Positions 26,935-35,140 of a stretch of 64,000 nucleotides of DNA are shown here, piece after piece. Every line of letters begins with the position of its first letter. The stretch's first letter is position 1. The position numbers were made by a program, and so were the translations under genes. The notes beneath the pieces were generated by a model. It had not been told where the DNA came from and ran no database searches. It saw only the letters and a list, made by a program, of their open reading frames with translations. Origin of the DNA: Nocardioides sp. S5. GTDB taxonomy: Bacteria > Actinomycetota > Actinomycetes > Propionibacteriales > Nocardioidaceae. Location: the NCBI RefSeq assembly GCF_017310035.1, contig NZ_CP022296.1, positions 3,224,001-3,288,000 of the forward strand, given 5' to 3'.

Positions 26935-27375
26935 TCACCAGGCGGTGAGGCCTTCGCGGTCGTGCTCGCCGTCCGGCCACACCGCGCGCACCACGCCCGC
27001 CGCGGCGAGCGCCTTGCGGCAGCCGGGGCAGGGCGGGTCGGTGATGTAGGCCGTGGCGCCCTTGGTGTCGCGAGTGGCGAACAGCAGCGCGTTGACCTCG
27101 GCGTGGATGGCGATGCAGAACCCGGGCGTGCCGGGCCGGTCGTAGTCACCGAGGCCGGGCACGTCGTCGTACCCCAGGCGTCCGCGAGGGCAGGCGCCCG
27201 CCAGGCAGTCGTCCTCGCCGGGCGCCGCGCCGTTGTAGCCGGTGGCGATGATGCGGTGCTCGATCGTCAGCACCGCGCCGACGCGGCGGCGCGTGCACTT
27301 GGCGCGCGCCGAGACGGCCGAGGCGATGCCGAGGAAGTAGTCGTCCCAGCCGGGGACCGCGGGGGGCTGGCTCAC
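26935..27375 (-). CDS. dCMP/cytidine deaminase-family zinc enzyme
   Basis: 146 residues with the zinc site HAE (91-93) and PPCPGC (114-119), plus an earlier RRRVGAVLTIEHRIIATGYNG strand. The insertion with C57, C62 and C87 resembles the extra zinc/structural region of dCMP deaminases (ComEB-like). It would convert dCMP to dUMP. The GTG at 27375 overlaps the VOC gene stop (GTGA), so it is translationally coupled to that gene, the last of a four-gene run from kynU. Confidence 0.85.
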   Translation of the reverse strand: MSQPPAVPGWDDYFLGIASAVSARAKCTRRRVGAVLTIEHRIIATGYNGAAPGEDDCLAGACPRGRLGYDDVPGLGDYDRPGTPGFCIAIHAEVNALLFATRDTKGATAYITDPPCPGCRKALAAAGVVRAVWPDGEHDREGLTAW

Positions 27376-27788
27376 GGGAGGACAGACTGCCCGATCTCGC
27401 CGGGGTTGTAGGCGACTTCCCAGCGGAAGCCGTCGGGGTCGGCGAAGTAGCCGGTGTAGCCACCCCACTCGCGCTTCGCGGCCTCCCCCACCTCGCTGGC
27501 CCCGGCCACCCGGGCCTGCTCGAGCACCGTGTCGACGCCGCGGGCGGTGGCGACGTTGTGGGCGAGCGTGATCGGGGGTACGCCGCCGCGGGCGGGCGGG
27601 TGTCCGATCTCGGCGGTGAAGCCGCGCTCGTCCCACAGGCTCAGCACGACCTTGTCCGCGACCCGGAACATGAGGACCTCGTCCGGTTCGTCGAGCTCCG
27701 GGTCCCACCCGAGGCCGTCGACGTAGAAGCGGCGCGAGGCGCCGAGGTCGGCCACCGCGAGGGTGATGAAGCTGACGCGCTGGTCCAT
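27372..27788 (-). CDS. VOC-family (glyoxalase-like) protein
   Basis: 138 residues. Two beta-alpha-beta-beta-beta modules are visible: FITLAVADLGASRRFYVDGLGW at the N-terminus and GYTGYFADPDGFRWEVAYNPG at the C-terminus. This is the usual single-unit VOC fold used by glyoxalases, dioxygenases and resistance proteins; the substrate is not predictable. It starts directly after the acetyltransferase stop and overlaps the deaminase start. Confidence 0.85.
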   Translation of the reverse strand: MDQRVSFITLAVADLGASRRFYVDGLGWDPELDEPDEVLMFRVADKVVLSLWDERGFTAEIGHPPARGGVPPITLAHNVATARGVDTVLEQARVAGASEVGEAAKREWGGYTGYFADPDGFRWEVAYNPGEIGQSVLP

Positions 27789-28541
27789 TCAGTCCTCCGT
27801 CTTCTCGGGCGGGCGTGCGGCGAGGGGTGTGCGCTGGCGTCCCATGTCGTCGAAGTTGTCGTCGTCCAGCCACGCGTCGAGAGCCCTGCTGACCCGTGGC
27901 CACTCGAGGTCGGTGATCGAGAACCAGTCGGTGTCGCGGTTGCGGCCCTTGTAGACCACGGCGTTGCGGAAGCGGCCCTCCCAGATGAAGCCCAGCCGGA
28001 TGGCGGCGCGGCGCGACGGCGCGTTGAGGCTGTCGCACTTCCACTCGTAGCGTCGGTAGCCGAGGTCGTCGAAGACGTGGCGCATCAGCAGCGCCATCGC
28101 CTCCGTGGCCGCACGGCTGCGCTGGAGCTGGCGGCCGAACGCGATCCCACCCACCTCGATCGACCCCATCGCAGGATCGACGCGCATGAGCGAGCAGAAG
28201 CCCACTGCGCGGTCGGTCTCGGAGGCCACGATGGCGAAGGTCACCTGCCCCGCCTCGCGGCTCGCGTCGAGGATCCGCGCCAGCTCGTCACGGTCACGGG
28301 GGCGTTCCCAGAAGAGGTACGTCCAGATGGGGTCGTCGTCGGAGCGGCACAGGGCCGCGAACAGGTCGTCGACGTGCTGCGCGCCGGCCGGCTCGAGGCG
28401 TACGCCCCTGCCCTCGAGGACCGTGTCACGGTCGGGGACCCGTGCCGGGGTCCAGTCGACAGGGCGGCCGATGCGCTGGCCGTGGTCGTTGGTGCTCCGG
28501 GTCCGCGTCGCGGAGAGTCGCACTCCTACAGGCTGGCTCAT
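27789..28541 (-). CDS. GNAT-family N-acetyltransferase (RimJ/RimL-like)
   Basis: 250 residues. The RimJ/L-type pattern is clear: GRGVRLEPAGAQHVDDLFAAL near the start, IEVGGIAFGRQLQRSRAATEAMALLM as the acetyl-CoA-binding region, and RYEWKCDSLNAPSRRAAIRLGFIWEGRFR. The family acetylates protein N-termini or small amines. The ATG at 28541 overlaps the kynU stop (ATGA). Cotranscription with kynureninase may mean it acts on a tryptophan-derived amine, but that is a guess. Confidence 0.85.
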   Translation of the reverse strand: MSQPVGVRLSATRTRSTNDHGQRIGRPVDWTPARVPDRDTVLEGRGVRLEPAGAQHVDDLFAALCRSDDDPIWTYLFWERPRDRDELARILDASREAGQVTFAIVASETDRAVGFCSLMRVDPAMGSIEVGGIAFGRQLQRSRAATEAMALLMRHVFDDLGYRRYEWKCDSLNAPSRRAAIRLGFIWEGRFRNAVVYKGRNRDTDWFSITDLEWPRVSRALDAWLDDDNFDDMGRQRTPLAARPPEKTED

Positions 28542-29743
28542 CGCAGGGCCTCCGCAACTGCGGCGACGCCGCGCTCGACCTCGTCGAACGACGTGGACAA
28601 CGGGGACAGGCCGATCCGCAGGCCGCCGGGGTCGCGGTAGTCGGGGATGACGTCGCGCTGCCACAGGCGTGCGGTGACCTCGCGCATCCGGTCGTGGTGG
28701 AGCGTGACGTGCCCTCCGCGCCGGGCCGGGTCGCGCGGCGACGCGAGGGTGACCTCGGGCAGCACGGCGTCGGCGAGCTCGACGGCGTACGACGTCAGCG
28801 CGACGGACTTGGCGCGGATCGCCTCGATGCCGGCCTCCTCGACGAGCTCGAGCATCGCCTGCATCGCGACCATGCCGAGGATCGGGGGCGTGCCGGAGAT
28901 GAACCGCCTGACGCCGGCGGCCGGCGTGTAGCCCGGCCCCATCAGGAACGGGTCGGCGTGGCCCATCCAGCCCTGGATCGGCTGTGTGAGCTCGTCCTGG
29001 AGGCGCTCGGCCACGTAGCCGAAGGCGGGTGAGCCGGGGCCTCCGTTGAGGTACTTGTAGCTGCACCCGACAGCGAGGTCGACGTCCCACGCGTCGAGCT
29101 CGACCTCGACGGCTCCGGCCGAGTGGCACAGGTCCCAGAGCACCAGCGCGCCCGCGTCGTGGGCGATCCGGGTCAGCTCGGGAGCGTCGGCCAGCCACGC
29201 CGAGCGGTAGGCCACGTGGTTCAGCACGACGAGGGCCGTGCGCTCCCCCACGACCTCGCGCAGCTGCTCGGACGTGACGCCGGCGGAGGTGTCGACCTCG
29301 ATCCAGCGCAGGGACAGCCCGCGCTCGGCGGCGATCCCCTCGGCGACGTAGCGGTCGGTGGGGAAGTTGTCGGTGTCGATGACGATCTCGGTGCGGTCCG
29401 GGTCGGTGCGGGCGACGTGGTCGACCGCGGCGCGCATCAGCTTGTAGAGCCAGACGGTGGTCGAGTCGCCGATCGCGGTCTGGCCAGAGGTGGCGCCCAG
29501 GCAGATGCGGGCCAGGTCGTCGCCGAGGGTTGTGGGGAGGTCCATCCAGCGCTCGTCCCAGCCGCGGATCAGGCGCCCACCCCACTCCTGCTCGACGAAC
29601 GTGCTGAGCCGCTCGGCCGTCGCTGCGACGGGCCGGCCGAGCGAGTTGCCGTCGAAGTACACGAGGTCGGAGGATGCGCCGACGAAGCGCTCGCGGAAGC
29701 GCGCCAGCGGGTCGGCAGCGTCGAGGTCGGTTGCGGTGCTCAC
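28538..29743 (-). CDS. kynU: Kynureninase
   Basis: 401 residues, PLP-dependent. It hydrolyses kynurenine to anthranilate and alanine. Visible features are VYFDGNSLGRP, the WDERWMDLPTTLGDDLARI segment, DTDNFPTDRY, LWDLCHSAGA, the PLP-lysine region GCSYKYLNGGPGSPAF and the C-terminal GLRIGLSPLSTSFDEV. No tryptophan dioxygenase or formamidase gene is adjacent. The GTG at 29743 is used; TAGGTT lies 7 bases upstream. It is the first gene of a tight run with the GNAT, VOC and deaminase genes. Confidence 0.93.
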   Translation of the reverse strand: MSTATDLDAADPLARFRERFVGASSDLVYFDGNSLGRPVAATAERLSTFVEQEWGGRLIRGWDERWMDLPTTLGDDLARICLGATSGQTAIGDSTTVWLYKLMRAAVDHVARTDPDRTEIVIDTDNFPTDRYVAEGIAAERGLSLRWIEVDTSAGVTSEQLREVVGERTALVVLNHVAYRSAWLADAPELTRIAHDAGALVLWDLCHSAGAVEVELDAWDVDLAVGCSYKYLNGGPGSPAFGYVAERLQDELTQPIQGWMGHADPFLMGPGYTPAAGVRRFISGTPPILGMVAMQAMLELVEEAGIEAIRAKSVALTSYAVELADAVLPEVTLASPRDPARRGGHVTLHHDRMREVTARLWQRDVIPDYRDPGGLRIGLSPLSTSFDEVERGVAAVAEALR

Positions 29744-29750
29744 GCTCCGC

Positions 29751-29756
29751 AACCTA
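29751..29756 (-). promoter_or_regulatory. -10-like hexamer of kynU
   Basis: TAGGTT ends 7 bases before the GTG at 29743, supporting that start in a long open frame. Confidence 0.45.
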
Positions 29757-29798
29757 TCCGTCGACGCTCCGACGCCCGTCCCCGCCGTCCAGCCTGCG

Positions 29799-31490
29799 TC
29801 AGTAGCAGACCGCGCCGTGGGCCGCGGACTGCACCACCTTGCGGTACTTGCCGAGCACGCCGCGGGTGTACTTCGGCGGCAGCGGCTCCCAGCCCTGCGC
29901 ACGCCGGGCCAGCTCGGCCTCGTCGACGTGGACGTCGAGGGTCATGTTGGCCACGTCGAGCGTGATCTGGTCGCCGTCGGCGAGGAACGCGATCGGGCCG
30001 CCGTCGCTCGCCTCGGGGGCGATGTGCCCCACACAGAGCCCGGTCGTGCCGCCGGAGAAGCGCCCGTCGGTGATCAGCAGGACGTCCTTGCCGAGGCCCG
30101 CGCCCTTGATCGCGCCGGTGATGGCGAGCATCTCGCGCATGCCCGGGCCCCCCTTCGGGCCCTCGTAGCGGATGACCACCACGTCGCCGGCCTCGATCTG
30201 CCCCTCGGCCAGGGCGTCGAGGGCCTTGCGCTCGCCGTCGAAGACCCGCGCGGTGCCGGTGAAGGTCGAGTCGTCGAAGCCGGCGCTCTTGACCACCGCC
30301 CCGTCGGGAGCGAGCGAGCCCTTGAGGATGGTCAGGCCGCCGGTCGCGTGGATCGGGCGCTCGAGCTGGCGCAGGATCTCGCCGTCGAGGGGCTTCGGGT
30401 CGAGCTCGGCGAGGTTCTCCGCCATCGTCTTGCCGGTGCAGGTGAGCACGTCGCCGTGCAGGTGCCCCGCGTCGAGCAGCGCGCGCAGCAGCACGGGGAT
30501 GCCGCCGACACGGTCGAAGTCGGTCCACACGAAGCGGCCGAAGGGCTTCATGTCGGCCAGGTGCGGGACGTTCTTGCCGATGCGGGTGAAGTCGTCGAGC
30601 GTCAGGTCCACCTCGGCCTCGCGGGCGATGGCCAGCAGGTGGAGGACGGCGTTGGTGGAACCGCCGAGGGCCATCGCCATCGCGATCGCGTTCTCGAAGG
30701 CCGGCTTGGTCATGATGTGACGCGCGGTGATGCCCTGGCGCAGCATCTCCACGACGGCCTCGCCGGACTTGTGCGCGAACCCGTCGCGGCGGCGGTCCAC
30801 CGCCGGCGGAGAGGAGCTGCCGGGGAGGCTCATCCCTAGCGCCTCGGCGACGCTGGCCATCGTGTTGGCGGTGTACGCCCCACCGCAGGCGCCCTCGCCG
30901 GGACAGATCGCACGCTCGATCTCGTCGACCTTCTCGCGGGTGATCTTGCCGGCCAGGCAGGCGCCGACGGCCTCGAAGGCGTCGATGATCGTGACGTCCT
31001 TGCCGTCGACCTGCCCGGGCATGATGGTGCCGGCGTAGAGGAAGACGCTTGCCAGGTCGAGGCGGGCAGCCGCCATGAGCATGCCGGGCAGCGACTTGTC
31101 GCACCCGGCCAGCAGGACCGACCCGTCGAGTCGCTCGGCCATCATCACCGTCTCGACGGAGTCCGCGATCACCTCGCGGCTCACCAGGGAGAAGTGCATG
31201 CCCTCGTGGCCCATGGAGATGCCGTCGGAGACCGAGATGGTGCCGAACTCCAACGGGTAGCCGCCGGACGCGTGCACGCCGTTCTTCACTGCCTTGGCCA
31301 ACCGGTCGAGCGACAGGTTGCAGGGCGTGATCTCGTTCCAGCTCGACGCGACCCCGATCTGCGGCTTCTCCCAGTCGTCGTCACCCATGCCCACCGCGCG
31401 GAGCATGCCCCGTGCCGCGGTCGCCTCCAGACCGTCCGTGACGGCGCGGCTGCGGGGCTTGATGTCGGGTCCGTTGGCGGCATGGGTCAT
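29799..31490 (-). CDS. ilvD: Dihydroxy-acid dehydratase
   Basis: 563 residues. It dehydrates dihydroxy-isovalerate and dihydroxy-methylvalerate to the oxo acids used by IlvE. Fe-S cluster cysteines lie in [10 protein letters not shown] and [18 protein letters not shown], with another in [13 protein letters not shown]; the C-terminal [20 protein letters not shown] stretch is typical. TAGCCT lies 6 bases before the ATG at 31490, so it likely has its own leaderless promoter rather than depending on the XRE gene upstream. It is separate from ilvBNC. Confidence 0.96.
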   Translation of the reverse strand: MTHAANGPDIKPRSRAVTDGLEATAARGMLRAVGMGDDDWEKPQIGVASSWNEITPCNLSLDRLAKAVKNGVHASGGYPLEFGTISVSDGISMGHEGMHFSLVSREVIADSVETVMMAERLDGSVLLAGCDKSLPGMLMAAARLDLASVFLYAGTIMPGQVDGKDVTIIDAFEAVGACLAGKITREKVDEIERAICPGEGACGGAYTANTMASVAEALGMSLPGSSSPPAVDRRRDGFAHKSGEAVVEMLRQGITARHIMTKPAFENAIAMAMALGGSTNAVLHLLAIAREAEVDLTLDDFTRIGKNVPHLADMKPFGRFVWTDFDRVGGIPVLLRALLDAGHLHGDVLTCTGKTMAENLAELDPKPLDGEILRQLERPIHATGGLTILKGSLAPDGAVVKSAGFDDSTFTGTARVFDGERKALDALAEGQIEAGDVVVIRYEGPKGGPGMREMLAITGAIKGAGLGKDVLLITDGRFSGGTTGLCVGHIAPEASDGGPIAFLADGDQITLDVANMTLDVHVDEAELARRAQGWEPLPPKYTRGVLGKYRKVVQSAAHGAVCY

Positions 31491-31496
31491 GCCGTC

Positions 31497-31502
31497 AGGC
31501 TA
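31497..31502 (-). promoter_or_regulatory. -10-like hexamer of ilvD
   Basis: TAGCCT is 6 bases before the ilvD ATG, in the 54-base gap after the XRE regulator gene. Confidence 0.45.
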
Positions 31503-31544
31503 GTGCGCCGCTCCCCGTTCGTGGAGCAGCGTCTCAACGTGCGC

Positions 31545-32165
31545 TCACGCCGCGGGCACCCTGCGGCCCCACACCACACGCCTCGTCTCCCGCTGCTCGT
31601 CGAGGTGCTCGTCGAGGTGCTCCGCCTCGGCCGCCAGCTGTCGCAGCGACGGGTGGTCGACCGGCGTACCCCGGACCATGCGCTCGAGCCGACGGTCGTG
31701 CGCGCAGGTGCGGAACCTGATCATCGGGTCCTTCGCCGCACGCGACCGGTCGATCCAGTCGTAGTAGCCGCTCGAGGTCGACGGCACCCCGGACGGCACC
31801 CACCACCCGGTCACCCGCAGGTCGGTGTGGGCGGGGAACCGGTTGCCGCCGTGCTGCCGGGCGCCGTCGTCGCGCATCGGTCCGACCTCCTCGCCGGTCT
31901 CGGCGCTGTGGACCCTCGGCACCAGACCGGCAAGCCTCAAGAGCGCCTGCAGCACGCTCGCCCTCGGGCTGGTGCGCCCGGTCTCCCACCGCGCCACGAC
32001 CGACTGGGACACGTCGATCCGCGCAGCCAGCCCCCGCTGGGACACGTCGAGGATCCGTCTGATCCGGCGTACGAGACCAGGGATGCCCCCGTCGAACGGC
32101 CCCATCTCGAGCCACTCGAGCTCCTCCTTCGTCGCGAACTGCGTGACCGTCCCCGTCGTGCCCAT
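31545..32165 (-). CDS. XRE-family transcriptional regulator
   Basis: 206 residues. A helix-turn-helix at about 28-80 reads GLVRRIRRILDVSQRGLAARI then DVSQSVVARWETGRTSP, a standard XRE pattern. The C-terminal half (GGNRFPAHTDLRVTGWW, then YYDWIDRSRAAKDPMIRFR) is not a recognised ligand domain but has conserved aromatic residues. A purine-rich AGGGGG lies about 6 bases before the ATG at 32165; further in-frame starts occur upstream. It precedes ilvD on the same strand, but the ilvD promoter suggests independent expression. The target is unknown. Confidence 0.8.
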   Translation of the reverse strand: MGTTGTVTQFATKEELEWLEMGPFDGGIPGLVRRIRRILDVSQRGLAARIDVSQSVVARWETGRTSPRASVLQALLRLAGLVPRVHSAETGEEVGPMRDDGARQHGGNRFPAHTDLRVTGWWVPSGVPSTSSGYYDWIDRSRAAKDPMIRFRTCAHDRRLERMVRGTPVDHPSLRQLAAEAEHLDEHLDEQRETRRVVWGRRVPAA

Positions 32166-32459
32166 CGCTGCCCCCTGACTGGTCGCATGTGTCGTTCCCT
32201 CCATCCCAGCCAGGACTGGTGACAACGGCGCACCCGTCATCCACAGGCAGCACCACCCTCGCGTGGAACGGCCGCCCTGTGGACGATTCGTGGTCACACA
32301 GCCGGGCCTCCCGCGCGGGCTCTCACCACTGGCGGTTGAGTCTCTGAGCGACTCAACCCGGAGTGTCCGACGGGAGGGCCCGCCGAGCGCGTGGACCATC
32401 CGCCGTGCCGGCGTGGGTGCGGGCGCTGCGAGGGAGGAAGCAGTTCGGACGGGGTGGGC
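32166..32459. other. Intergenic region with a palindromic repeat
   Basis: Between the XRE gene start and the 3' end of the BNR-repeat protein gene no coding frame is supported. The only clear structure is the 25-base palindrome at 32334-32358. Confidence 0.5.
32334..32358. repeat. 25-base palindromic repeat, copy 2 (intergenic)
   Basis: Arms ggttgagtc (32334-32342) and gactcaacc (32350-32358) are perfect; the 7-base centre (tctgagc) differs from copy 1. Same length and arms as the 19437-19461 copy. Confidence 0.75.
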
Positions 32460-33563
32460 TCAGTCGATCCGGGCGGCGCGCACCACCATCACGTCCGGCA
32501 GGTCCTTGTGGATCTCACGCCACGAGTCGCCCTCGTCCGGGGAGGCCCACACGCCGCCGTTGCGCCCACCGAAGTAGAGGCCGGCCTGCTCGTGGTCGTC
32601 GGCACACATCGCGTCGCGCATGACAGCGGCGTAGTAGCCGTCCGGCAGGTCGCCCTCCCCGAGCGGCTCCCACGACGCGCCCGCGTCGGTGGTGCGGTAG
32701 ACGCGCGCCTTGCCGTCCACCGGCCAGCGGGCCTCGGCGCCGGTGATCGGGAAGTTGTACGCCGTGTCGGCGCGGTGGGGGTGGGCCATGATCGCGAAGC
32801 CGAACTCGGTGGGCAGCCCCGGAGCGATGTCCTGCCAGCTGGCGCCGCCGTCGTCGGAGCGGTAGACGCCGCCGTGGTTCTGCAGGTAGAGCCGTTCGGG
32901 GTCCACGGCGTCGCGGGCGACCTTGTGGACGCACTGGCCGAACTCCGGGTAGTTGCGCTCCCCGGGGAAGAACTCCGCCTTCACCCCGCTGTTGGACGCG
33001 GTCCAGCTCTCCCCGCCGTCGGAGGTCACGTAGACGCCGCCGGTGGAGAGCGCCGCGAGGACGCGATCGGGGTCGTCGGGGTGCGGCAGGATCGTGTGGA
33101 AGGCCTGCTTGCCGAAGCCCTCGTTCCACTCCTCGCGGTGCGGGTGGTCCCACAGCCCGCGCACGAGCGAGAAGGTCTCACCCCGGTCCTCGGACCGGAA
33201 CACCGCCCCGGGCTCGGTGCCGGCCCACACCACCTGGTCACCGCCGTCGGCGGACCGGCCGGGCTGGAGCTGCCAGACCCGCGCGAGCGTCGCGCCGGTG
33301 TCCTCCGGAAAGCGAGCCGCGCCGTTGGGCGTCTCCTCCCAGGTCGCGCCCAGGTCGTCGGAGCGCCACACCTGCGGCCCGAGCCAGCTCGACGAGGCTC
33401 CCGCCAGCAGCCGCGGGGTCGGCCCGCGGGTGTCGACCATGACGGAGTAGACCTCCTCCATCGGGAAGTGCGGGCCGCTCCACTCCCACGACGTACGCGC
33501 CTCGTCGGAGGTGCCGAGCCACATGCCCTTGCGGGTCCCGACCATGAGCAGCGTGCGCGACAT
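32460..33563 (-). CDS. BNR/Asp-box repeat beta-propeller protein
   Basis: 367 residues. Several Asp-box motifs occur: WRSDDLGATWEE, FRSEDRGETFS, YVTSDGGESWTA, YRSDDGGASWQD, YRTTDAGASWEP and WASPDEGDSWRE, each closing a propeller blade. There is no signal peptide, so it is probably cytoplasmic, unlike true sialidases, and no sialidase arginine triad was identified. Such proteins are often annotated exo-alpha-sialidase or VPS10-like, but the function is unknown. GGAGG lies 7 bases before the ATG at 33563. It is divergent from the PadR gene. Confidence 0.8.
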   Translation of the reverse strand: MSRTLLMVGTRKGMWLGTSDEARTSWEWSGPHFPMEEVYSVMVDTRGPTPRLLAGASSSWLGPQVWRSDDLGATWEETPNGAARFPEDTGATLARVWQLQPGRSADGGDQVVWAGTEPGAVFRSEDRGETFSLVRGLWDHPHREEWNEGFGKQAFHTILPHPDDPDRVLAALSTGGVYVTSDGGESWTASNSGVKAEFFPGERNYPEFGQCVHKVARDAVDPERLYLQNHGGVYRSDDGGASWQDIAPGLPTEFGFAIMAHPHRADTAYNFPITGAEARWPVDGKARVYRTTDAGASWEPLGEGDLPDGYYAAVMRDAMCADDHEQAGLYFGGRNGGVWASPDEGDSWREIHKDLPDVMVVRAARID

Positions 33564-33601
33564 CGGACCTCCAGGACCGGGTGTGAGCGGGGAGTCGCTA
33601 T

Positions 33602-33632
33602 GACTATTCCGATTAGGAACACTACTCTTGGC
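33602..33632 (+). promoter_or_regulatory. AT-rich promoter/operator before the padR-like gene
   Basis: An unusually AT-rich stretch for this genome contains TTCC (33607-33610), gatta, GGAA (33616-33619), an inverted repeat, and a TACTCT hexamer 9 bases before the ATG. A PadR-type regulator acting on its own promoter here is plausible. Confidence 0.4.
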
Positions 33633-33637
33633 CGGAG

Positions 33638-34219
33638 ATGAGTCAAGACATCCCGGTCACCGGATACGCGATCCTCGGCCTCCTCACCTTCGGCGACGAG
33701 CTGACGGGGTACGAGATCAAGCAGCGCGCCGACGTCACGCTCCGCTTCTACTGGGTCTCCCCCGCGATGAGCCAGATCTACACCGAGCTGCGGCGGCTCA
33801 GCGACCACGGCCTCGTCGCGGCCGACGTACGCACCGACGGCGGGCGGGACGTGACGACGTACGCGATCACCGCTGCGGGGCAGGCGGAGCTGCGTGAGTG
33901 GATGGACACCACCCCGGCAGGCTTCCCGGTGCTCAAGCACCCGGTGCTGCTCCGACTGCTCGTCGGCCACGTGACCGAGCCCCACCAGACCCGACAGATG
34001 CTGCACGAGTACGTCGCCGAGCTCGACCAGGCGCTCGCCGACCTCGGTCAGGTGCGCGAGAGCCTGCGCGGGGCCGACCGACCGGGCCAGCCGTTCAGGT
34101 TCCCGTCGCTGGTCGCCGAGTGGGGACTCGACTACTTCGACGCCGAGCGCCGGCACACGCACCGAGCCCTGGCGAGCCTCGATGAGACCGACCCCGGGGA
34201 CACCGACGCGACTGCCTAG
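33638..34219 (+). CDS. PadR-family transcriptional regulator
   Basis: 193 residues. The N-terminal winged helix is typical: ILGLLTFGDELTGYEIKQRAD, IYTELRRLSDHGLVAADV, TTYAITAAGQAELREWMD; the C-terminal half is the helical Vir_act_alpha_C-like dimerisation domain. PadR proteins repress stress or efflux genes and usually their own. The EamA transporter gene starts 10 bases downstream, making it the likely target. The upstream BNR-repeat gene is divergent and may share the control region. Confidence 0.9.
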   Translation: MSQDIPVTGYAILGLLTFGDELTGYEIKQRADVTLRFYWVSPAMSQIYTELRRLSDHGLVAADVRTDGGRDVTTYAITAAGQAELREWMDTTPAGFPVLKHPVLLRLLVGHVTEPHQTRQMLHEYVAELDQALADLGQVRESLRGADRPGQPFRFPSLVAEWGLDYFDAERRHTHRALASLDETDPGDTDATA

Positions 34220-34222
34220 GCT
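34217..34222 (+). promoter_or_regulatory. -10-like hexamer of the EamA gene
   Basis: TAGGCT overlaps the PadR stop codon and lies 6 bases before the GTG at 34229. Confidence 0.45.
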
Positions 34223-34228
34223 GGCGCC

Positions 34229-35140
34229 GTGACGACTCGACCGAGCTCCGCCCTGCTCGGCCCGGTGGGCCTGGTGCTGGTCGGGATCCTCTCGGTCCAG
34301 CTCGGCGCCGCCATCGCCAAGGATCTGTTCGGGGAGATCTCCCCGACCGCGATGGTGTGGCTGCGCCTGGCCACCAGCGCACTGGTCCTCGCTGCCGTCG
34401 CCCGGCCGCGGCTGTCCGGTCGCAGCCGACAGGACTGGATCGTCGTGCTCGGCTTCGGCGCCAGCCTGGCGACGATGAACTGGGCGATCTACCAGTCCTT
34501 CGCGCGGATCCCGCTCGGCATCGCGGTCACCATCGAGTTCATCGGCCCCCTGACGCTGGCGGTCCTCGGCTCGCGACGCGCCCGCGACGTGATCTGGGTG
34601 GGGCTCGCAGGCCTGGGCGTCGCGCTGCTCGGCTTCCAGCGCAGCGACCTCGACCTCGTCGGCGTGGCGTACGCCCTGCTCGCCGGCGTCGCGTGGGCGG
34701 CGTACATCCTGCTCAGCGCCAGCACCGGCCGGCGGTGGGCCGGGTTCGACGGGCTGGCGGTCGCGAGCATCGTCGGGGCGACGGCGATGACGCTCCCGGC
34801 ACTGCTCAGCGCGGGTACTGGTCTCTGGGACGCCCGCGTGCTGCTGATCGGCGCGCTCGTGGGCCTGCTGAGCTCGGTGATCCCCTACAGCTGCGAGCTC
34901 GTCGCGCTGCGCAGCCTACGGCCCGCCGTGTTCGGGATCCTGATGAGCCTCGAGCCCGCCGCCGCCGCGCTGGCAGCGATCGTCGTGCTCGAGGAGCACC
35001 TCTCCACGGTCCAGTGGCTGGCCATCGCCTGCGTGGTGGCCGCCTCGATCGGGGCGACCCGCTCGGGTGCCTCGCCGGGCGAGCCGCCGGGGGCGACGGA
35101 CGAGGACCGTTCGGCGGCGCACGGCACAATCGCCACATGA
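34229..35140 (+). CDS. EamA/RhtA-like exporter
   Basis: 303 residues with ten predicted hydrophobic helices in two repeated halves: AAIAKDLFGEISPTAMVWLR in the first, and EEHLSTVQWLAIACVVAASIG at the end of the second. This is the drug/metabolite transporter superfamily, and the pattern resembles RhtA, which exports threonine and homoserine. The GTG start at 34229 is supported by the -10-like hexamer 6 bases upstream. It follows padR closely and overlaps the next gene by ATGA. Confidence 0.85.
   Translation: MTTRPSSALLGPVGLVLVGILSVQLGAAIAKDLFGEISPTAMVWLRLATSALVLAAVARPRLSGRSRQDWIVVLGFGASLATMNWAIYQSFARIPLGIAVTIEFIGPLTLAVLGSRRARDVIWVGLAGLGVALLGFQRSDLDLVGVAYALLAGVAWAAYILLSASTGRRWAGFDGLAVASIVGATAMTLPALLSAGTGLWDARVLLIGALVGLLSSVIPYSCELVALRSLRPAVFGILMSLEPAAAALAAIVVLEEHLSTVQWLAIACVVAASIGATRSGASPGEPPGATDEDRSAAHGTIAT

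Noticed and set aside
31509..31531. Short hairpin between the XRE gene and ilvD
   Set aside because: The stem is only 5-6 bp with an 8-base loop and no T-run, too weak to call a terminator.
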